A stretch of DNA of 64,000 bases from Xanthostigma xanthostigma (taxonomy: Eukaryota > Arthropoda > Insecta > Raphidioptera > Raphidiidae): the NCBI GenBank assembly GCA_963575645.1, contig OY754468.1, positions 19,058,465 through 19,122,464 of the forward strand. Direction: 5' to 3'. The translations under genes were made by a program, and so were the position numbers. The notes beneath the pieces were generated by a model, which saw nothing but the letters and a program-made list of their open reading frames with translations, was not told the DNA's origin and searched no databases. Positions within the stretch are counted from its first letter, which is position 1. Each line of letters starts with the position of its first letter. Positions 57,745 to 64,000 of this stretch are shown here, one piece after another.

Positions 57745-58357
57745 GCCTGGCTACAAGCTGGATTTCAAAATTAGAACTTCAACTATTTGTGATGCTTGTT
57801 TCTGTACTGGCCTTTAGCAAGAATCAATCAGAAAACAGTATCTTGTCACGCGGACGACATGGGCTAACATGACGCCATAGTGTGTGTTCTGTTCAGAGAC
57901 AATAAACATTTGCTTTTGTTAACATTCGAACTGTCACTGTGCACGCACCAAGGGCGTAGATATGGAGGGAAGAATAATAAAAAATAAAACTGAAAATATT
58001 ACGAATACCTAACTAAAAAACAAAATTTAGACAAGATTGCAACAGCGTATTTTGTAACATAATTAGTTTGGGAATTAATATTTTGACAGTTGACACCTTC
58101 CTTCGTGAGTATTCTTGTTTGATATTAATAAAACTTGAAAAAAACATTTTTTTTGCTTTAACCCCCCCCCCACCCAGAGAAAAAATACCTACGCTCTTGG
58201 CACGCAGCATCTACAAACCTAGCTTCAAAACAAGTATCGTATTCGTGTGAAGCCAACACATCAAAACCAATCACAGGGCCACAGTACGCCTGGAATTTAG
58301 CAGCGAAATCAAGCAACGAATCTAGCGGGGCAAAATCAGCCTCGTATACAGCGCTCT
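57745..58357. mobile_element. PIF/Harbinger-type MITE copy 3, 5' truncated, with nested insert
   Basis: Shares CTACAAGCTGGATTTCAAAA, TTGTCACGCGGACGACAT and the right end CCTCGTATACAGCGCTCT (then TAA) with 38220-38629. It is interrupted at 57950-58198. Confidence 0.7.
57950..58198. mobile_element. 249-bp nested element, ends AAGGGCGTAGATAT
   Basis: AAGGGCGTAGATATGGAGGG at the left and AATACCTACGCTCTT at the right are inverted. It sits within sequence that is continuous in copy 38220-38629. A C-run lies at 58162-58171. Confidence 0.7.
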
Positions 58358-58905
58358 TAAGTAAGAGCCATCCGAGGAACAGAGCACAGTAAATTGAAAT
58401 GAAAAGTTATAAAAAATATTACGGCCCACTGAGTGCCATTGCCTGTTAGCATTAACCCGTCATCCTAATCAGACACGTTCTGTACAATAACAATATTGCA
58501 TTAGGTTATTTACAAAAAGTAATATTTTTATAATTTCATAAATTCTACTTTCTTGAGAAATACAAAAGAAAAAACTTAGAAAGTAACGAATAACTAAACG
58601 ATAATTGTTATTTTTGAGAAATTGCCAATTTAGAAATAGCTTTTATTAATACGTCTATTGACATAAACGAATTAAGAAATTTTTTCACAATCTGTATAAG
58701 TAAAATAATATGATATTGCAAAATGCAGACCACAAGTGTTCGATAATATATCACTCTATTTTTCTTGTATTATTTATTAGACCCCCTAGGCTCTATCAGT
58801 ATAAATATTTTCAAATTTAATTTGGTGATAAAGGAGGAAAATAGTTTAAAGTGAATATTTTCACTAATTTGTCATAAACTATTAAATTGAAAAAAATGTA
58901 TGTTA
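58358..58905. other. intergenic/intron, nothing recognised
   Basis: AT-rich; no supported feature. Confidence 0.5.
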
Positions 58906-59713
58906 TAAAGGACCCCGAAAAAAACCTTATGGGATTTGGTTCTCGGTTAAATTGATTGAAAATTGTTTTATTTTAAAGTTTAAAGGTCACTAAGAAAGTC
59001 CATGGGCGTGTAGCCTAAAAACCAATAGATTTTTAGCTACACGTATGTTTAGCGATATTTTATAGATATAGGGATAATGCATTGAATTCACAAACATGTT
59101 CCATGTTCAACGTTTGTGTTTTCTTTTAGAAATAGAAAAATAGTCCAAAACTAAGTAATGTTGGAAGGTGTCACCCCCTGTATAAAATAAAAAACTCGGG
59201 TCGCAGTGCGAAACCCTGCCGACAATATAGTGTATTTGCTATTATAGGCGGTGTGGCTCTATTGTATGAACTTAACTTTGTTTTCGAACAAAATAAAAAA
59301 AATTACACCTTAATACACCCCTTAGAACAGCATTTTTTTACTTAATTTGAATACTACACACCAATTTAACATCTGTACCAAATTATATACACTCTTCAGT
59401 ATGTAAATTCATATCAGTAAACTTGCGTTTTCATAAAATTTGTAAGTCCGGTCCTGTCGGGCCGATTTTATTAAAATTTTAGCAGCACATTTCAATAATT
59501 ACTAAAGGGTTAAATTTCAAATTTGAAACGATTCTGAGAATTTTTTCCGTATTTTTGGGCCCAAAAACATTTTTTAACCCCTAAATACCCCCCTTAAAAT
59601 AGCCCGATCGAGCCCATTTTAAATAGGCTTCTTGCGATGATGGATTCCAACATGTGGACCAAATTTCGTTTAAATCGATTAAGTCTGTCGACAGTTATCG
59701 TGCTAACACATAT

Positions 59714-59758
<45 letters not shown>

Positions 59759-60154
59759 TATATAAACATTTCCAAAAATGGTGCCAAACTTCTTAGAAAC
59801 TTATGAAACGTCGAGAAATTTTGGTCCGACCCCTAGGTCCCGCCATCCGACCGACGCCAATAGTGTAAGTGCCTTATGGCAAATACACTAATAATGTCTA
59901 ATTCGGATTCAGTGCACTCGAAAACATGCCTCTTTCTATAGAGCTTAGGACTTTTTAAGATTGTGAATTCAATGGATATCCCTGTATATTTTAAATCTCG
60001 CTAAACATAGGTATCTGTAGCTAAAAATCTATTGGTTTTTAGGCTATGCGCCCATGGACACTTTTTCTTAGTGACCTTTAAACTATAAAATAAAACCATT
60101 TTCGATCAATTTAACCGAGAACCAAATCCCATAAGGTTTGTGCGGGGTCCTTTA
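58906..60154. mobile_element. TIR/foldback element with 190-bp arms
   Basis: TAAAGGACCCCGAAAAAAAC at the left is mirrored at the right (GTGCGGGGTCCTTTA). Arms (58906-59095, 59967-60154) share CCCATAAGGTTT-type, CTAAAAACCAATAGATTTTT and CATTGAATTCACAA blocks. The middle includes a second pair of inverted motifs (ATAGTGTATTTGC at about 59227 and GCAAATACACTA at about 59879) and a (TA)n tract, so it may be two nested elements. Noncoding. Confidence 0.8.
59710..59765. repeat. (TA)n microsatellite
   Basis: About 27 TA units with two single-base interruptions, inside the foldback element. Confidence 0.9.
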
Positions 60155-61387
60155 GTCTCTAATTGGTGCACGTTATTATAAAATGCAATTATTAAAATAT
60201 ATAACAAATAAAATAATAAAAGATATGTTAATTTAGTAATAAAATTTTAGTACTGTTGTCCAGTAGACAAGCTTGGACTTTGGACATTTTAAAAATAAAT
60301 AAAACAGAACGTTTTATGTTATTGGCACTAAATATCAGCTTTTAAACCCTTCTTAAAAAAATAAATAAGTAATAAAGCCGTTTTTAGATCTGGGCTTTGC
60401 AGACGTAATTCTTGGTGGGAGACTTCACAATACTCGTAATCCTTTTAATGTTTTATACTGATCTCTTCACAGACGACCTCCATGTTTCAGTGAATGAAGT
60501 ATATATAGAGTTGCCTGTGACTCCCCTCTCGTATAGTTTTCCTACATGACGTCGCGTCGGTTACAGTCTCTATGCTCATTTGCAGCGGCATAGCCTATGT
60601 GTTGCTAGACACAATTCCACGGTAGAAACATTTCAGATAGACGTCACAATAATTTCTGCGAATTCTACGGACTTACAGGTTTCGTAATGTAGATTAATAT
60701 TTTGAAAAAACTGAACTCGATACCTAATGGGGAGATCATTTCACACACAGTGGAGTATTCGATTGATTGATTTTAAATTATAGGCGCTCAAGATCTAAGG
60801 TCATCGGCATATTAAATGTGCATATCACGGTCTAACTAAAGTAGGGAACCTGTAGTTTAATACATAAATCCCACAATTTTGTAGTTTTCCAGAGTAAACA
60901 GAAGCGGATGTAAGTAACTGAAATTATCCACTAAAGCCTGGATATTGTCGCGTTTTTCTATCTTAATATGAGATACTTTTCTAATCACAAATGATAAAAA
61001 CAGAAATAATTGCCTGCATGCTGATAATATTATAATAAATCAAAACTCAAAAATTCTCTGAATCGTTCAATTGTTCAGCCTGAAGACGATTAATTTTTTT
61101 ATTCATCAAAAAATTAATTATTTATTTTGTCCAAAAATGTGCCGTCTTAGGCCTGGACCTCGCGAGCTTAGGCCAGAATTCTTTCCATAAGAGCAAATAA
61201 AATGATCTAGAAAATATGTAGGCACTTTTTTTTTAAGCCGGCACTAATGGCTTCAGAAGGATAGCCTCATGTACCAGCACTAATTCCTATCTCTCTAATT
61301 CCTATTGTAAGCTCATACGCTTACACATTAGCACTTGTACAGATTGACAATAATGTTCTATGTAATAGTTTTTATATTCCACTCTAT
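60155..61387. other. intergenic/intron, nothing recognised
   Basis: AT-rich, with a short dispersed motif at 60775-60815 (ATAGGCGCTCAAGATCTAAG) related to TAGACGCTCGACAAC at 23980 and 47778. Confidence 0.5.
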
Positions 61388-63230
61388 TAGTCGCGTCAAT
61401 GAATACATAAAACAGGCAAAACTTCGAACAGCTCCGATTTTGATGTTTTTTTTTTATTTAATTTTTTTATATTATTAAAAATCAGAAACATTTTGGGGCG
61501 GGGAACGAATTATTTATATTGTTTAAGGGGCTAGGGGCAGTCAGAAGCATGAAAAAATTTTTAAAAAATTTTTCGACAAAATTTAATTTTTTTATAAAGC
61601 TAATAATTATTGAACTTCACTTGAAAAAAAAATGTTTTTGGACCCCTCCCACAAGTAGATAATGCTTTGCGGTGACCATTATAACTTTGTGCTGGTTCAT
61701 TCAAAATCGATAAAACAAAGAAAAGTCTTTAGTGTAATAGTAAATCTAGGACTTAGTCGCTTACACCTGAATTTACAAGGACAGATTGTTATAAAAGCCT
61801 AAGTTTACAACAGAAACGAAAATCCTTTGATAAAGTCCTTGTTTTTAATGCTTTAAATTCATCAAGTGGTTCTTTAATATCAGTGGCTAGACTTAGAAAA
61901 CATAGTTTCGAGAAAAACGCAAGTCATCTAATTCCCTGGGCCATATAATAATTATCTCGGAAACTATAATTCATTCAATTCATTTGAAATTTTCAGGGAA
62001 TATTTTCGAAACATCATACTACAAGAAAATGCAAAAAGAAAGTAGGTAATCGATTTTTTCAAAATCTTGAATACCCCTTACCTCTCAAACAAAATTTATG
62101 CTATTTATGTAAAAAAAAATGTTTTCATACAATATTCATTCACAATTTATAAATACATATTTTTTTACAAGTTTTGGATGAATATCGGAAGTAAAAATTT
62201 TTTACACAAATATCATAAATATAATTATTTAAAGGGTTAGAGATAGTCAGGATTTTGAAAAGTCTGTGACCAATGAAATTAAAGAACCACTTGATGGATT
62301 TATTGAAGGGATAAAAAACAAGGACTTGATCAACGGATTTTTGTATTGGTTGAAAACTTTGGCTTTTATAACAATCTGTCCTTGCAAGTTGCAAATTCGA
62401 GTGTGAGCTTTTAGATGCCGCCATTTTATTAATTTACAAAAAAAAATAAAAAAATTTTCGACTAAGTCCTAGATTTACTATTAAACTAAAGACTTTTCTT
62501 TGTTTTATCTATTTTGGATGAACCAGCACAAAGTTATGATGGTCACCGCAAAGCATTACCTACTTGTGAGAGGGGTCCAACAGATGGCTATAACTTTGAC
62601 CAAAATTTTTTTTATTTTTTTTTTGAAAATTTAGTGAAGTAAAGTTGAAATATTAGCTTTATAAAATAAAATAAATTTTGTCGAAAAAAATTTTTTAAAA
62701 ATTTTTTCATGCCTCTGACTGCCCCTAGCCCCTTAAACAATATAAATAATTCGTTACCCGCCCCAAAATGTTTCTGATTTTCAATAATATAAAAAAACTA
62801 AATTTAAAAAAAACAGTTGTGTGGTTTTAAGAAACCACGACGCAACTGAAACTTTTATTGGATTGTAGGCATTGGATTGTAGACACTTATCCATCACGAT
62901 TAATTATAAACAACAATATTCACATGAATACACGAATAAAAACATGTAACACTGTACAGCACTTACCCGCATGACAGACTGACTATGTGTTATACATACT
63001 ACACGGTCAGCTGATGCTAACCATGGGCGCCGCCATATTGGCCTTGGCTGCTCTACCGAGCGCCTACTCCGAGCGCCTTTCACTTTACCCCTACTCCGCG
63101 GCCGCCTGTAATGCGACATGCAACAGACGGCCAGAAAAATTCGGGGCGATAGAATAAAAGTTTCACTTTAAAAAATCATCAGAATCGGAGCTGTTTCTGC
63201 GAAGTTCGAAGTAAAACATTGACGCGACTA
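61388..63230. mobile_element. 1.8-kb foldback, ends TAGTCGCGTCAATG
   Basis: TAGTCGCGTCAATG at 61388 is inverted at 63217-63230. Arms share AGCTCCGATT, GGGGCTAGGGGCAGTC/its inverse, CTTTGCGGTGACCAT, AGTCTTTAGT and AAGTGGTTCTTTAAT, becoming less alike toward a centre near 62100. The right arm is interrupted at about 62840-63165 by another sequence. No protein family is recognised. Confidence 0.8.
62840..63165. mobile_element. insert in the right arm of the foldback, ends ACTGAAACTTTTATT
   Basis: ACTGAAACTTTTATT at the left and AATAAAAGTTTCACTT at the right are inverted, and the stretch has no counterpart in the left arm. It is locally GC-rich (CATGGGCGCCGCCATATTGG, TACTCCGCGGCCGCCTG). A small hairpin (CAGTTGTGTGGTTTTAAG to CGCAACTG, 62814-62848) lies at its left border. 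Confidence 0.65.
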
Positions 63231-64000
63231 TTATATAGGTACTGAAGTTTCTCAAGACTAGATTTTTTATCAAGAGACGAAATCAGAATTTAGCTTCTTT
63301 AATTTGAAAAGATTTATTATTGCATATTGGATAAAAGAAAGTAGATTGTTTGGTTTTTCTATTTTTTTAAGGTTCTTTAATTTTATTATCAAAGATAATA
63401 GAAATAAAATAAGAGATTTTTTTGGCAATTATGTCCGGATTTTTAACTCAAACATCCAGGTTTTTTGAGCTTCTTATCCTAGTTTATTGACTTTACAGAT
63501 GGCAACCCTAACTATACCTGCAAAAACATAATATTTATACTGTAAAATGTGTTTTAAATTCTCATTGAGTCATTAGAATACTTTCCAAAGGTGAAATTAA
63601 CCGTATTTGATCTTGATATTTTAAAAGACAATAGACAAGGATAGCGACTTTCTGAACTAACAAAATTAATACTGTTTAAATCATTAGCTGTCTCATTTTA
63701 GGAGTAGTCATTTTTACTTTCACTACACGCGAGTCCACTTGGCATCTATATTCAACATGTAGACTAGAGTCAAACCAAGTTATTTCGAAGGAGTATACTC
63801 AAGTTAAAGGCTATAATATATTCTTATATAACTATGAGGTTATACACATATCATGTAATTAGATGCGAATATAATGTAAATATAAAACAGAATAAATATT
63901 AAATATTATTTTGCAAAAATATCATAATTTTTATTCTGTATTTGTGCATGCCCCGCTCGGCCCGACCTATTGAAGACCATACAAATGGTTATAAAAATAT
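63231..64000. other. window end, AT-rich
   Basis: GCAATTATGTCCGGATTTTT to TTACAGATGGCAACCCTAA (about 63424-63512) resembles a decayed GCCGGACA/GGTTGCC hAT-like end. Nothing else is recognised. Confidence 0.45.

Overview
This is a eukaryotic nuclear window. It is very probably from an insect: AT-rich, long introns, GT-AG splice sites, and many short DNA-transposon relics of kinds common in insect genomes. I cannot fix the order from sequence alone; the repeat vocabulary would suit Hemiptera or Lepidoptera.

Two host genes are visible, both on the + strand. Positions 1-20961 hold the 3' half of kismet, the insect CHD6-9 chromatin remodeller. Ten exons run from the middle of the SNF2 helicase to the stop codon. 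All splice phases agree and give 2563 in-window codons: helicase C lobe, SANT/SLIDE-like DNA-binding blocks, a charged linker and one BRK domain. About 26 kb further on, 47015-47189 is the first coding exon of a Na+/K+-ATPase beta subunit (nervana family). Its next exon is not found before the window ends, so its first intron is longer than 16.8 kb or the gene is incomplete here.

Everything else is intron or intergenic DNA dominated by DNA-transposon debris. Several elements can be assigned from target-site duplications (TSDs). There are hAT-type elements with 8-bp TSDs (28788, 30680, 31361, 33041, 36135, 37957, 50282) and PIF/Harbinger types with TWA TSDs (14616, 38220, 54374). There are also an internally deleted Tc1/mariner element (55213), a decayed THAP-domain transposon (28440-29850), a tRNA-Lys-derived SINE head (39067) and one degraded LTR-retrotransposon gag fossil (about 44100-44560).

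The most distinctive trait is the number of large foldback (inverted-repeat) structures: 10262-10679, 13741-14267, 27998-28203, 33146-34496, 39182-41797, 50688-50904, 58906-60154 and 61388-63230, plus a perfect 164-bp palindrome at 5591-5754. Many are nested in other elements. Two copies of one hairpin element carry the same 29-nt loop in opposite orientations. I did not find a new multi-gene system; the notable material is repeat architecture and a possible kismet cassette exon.
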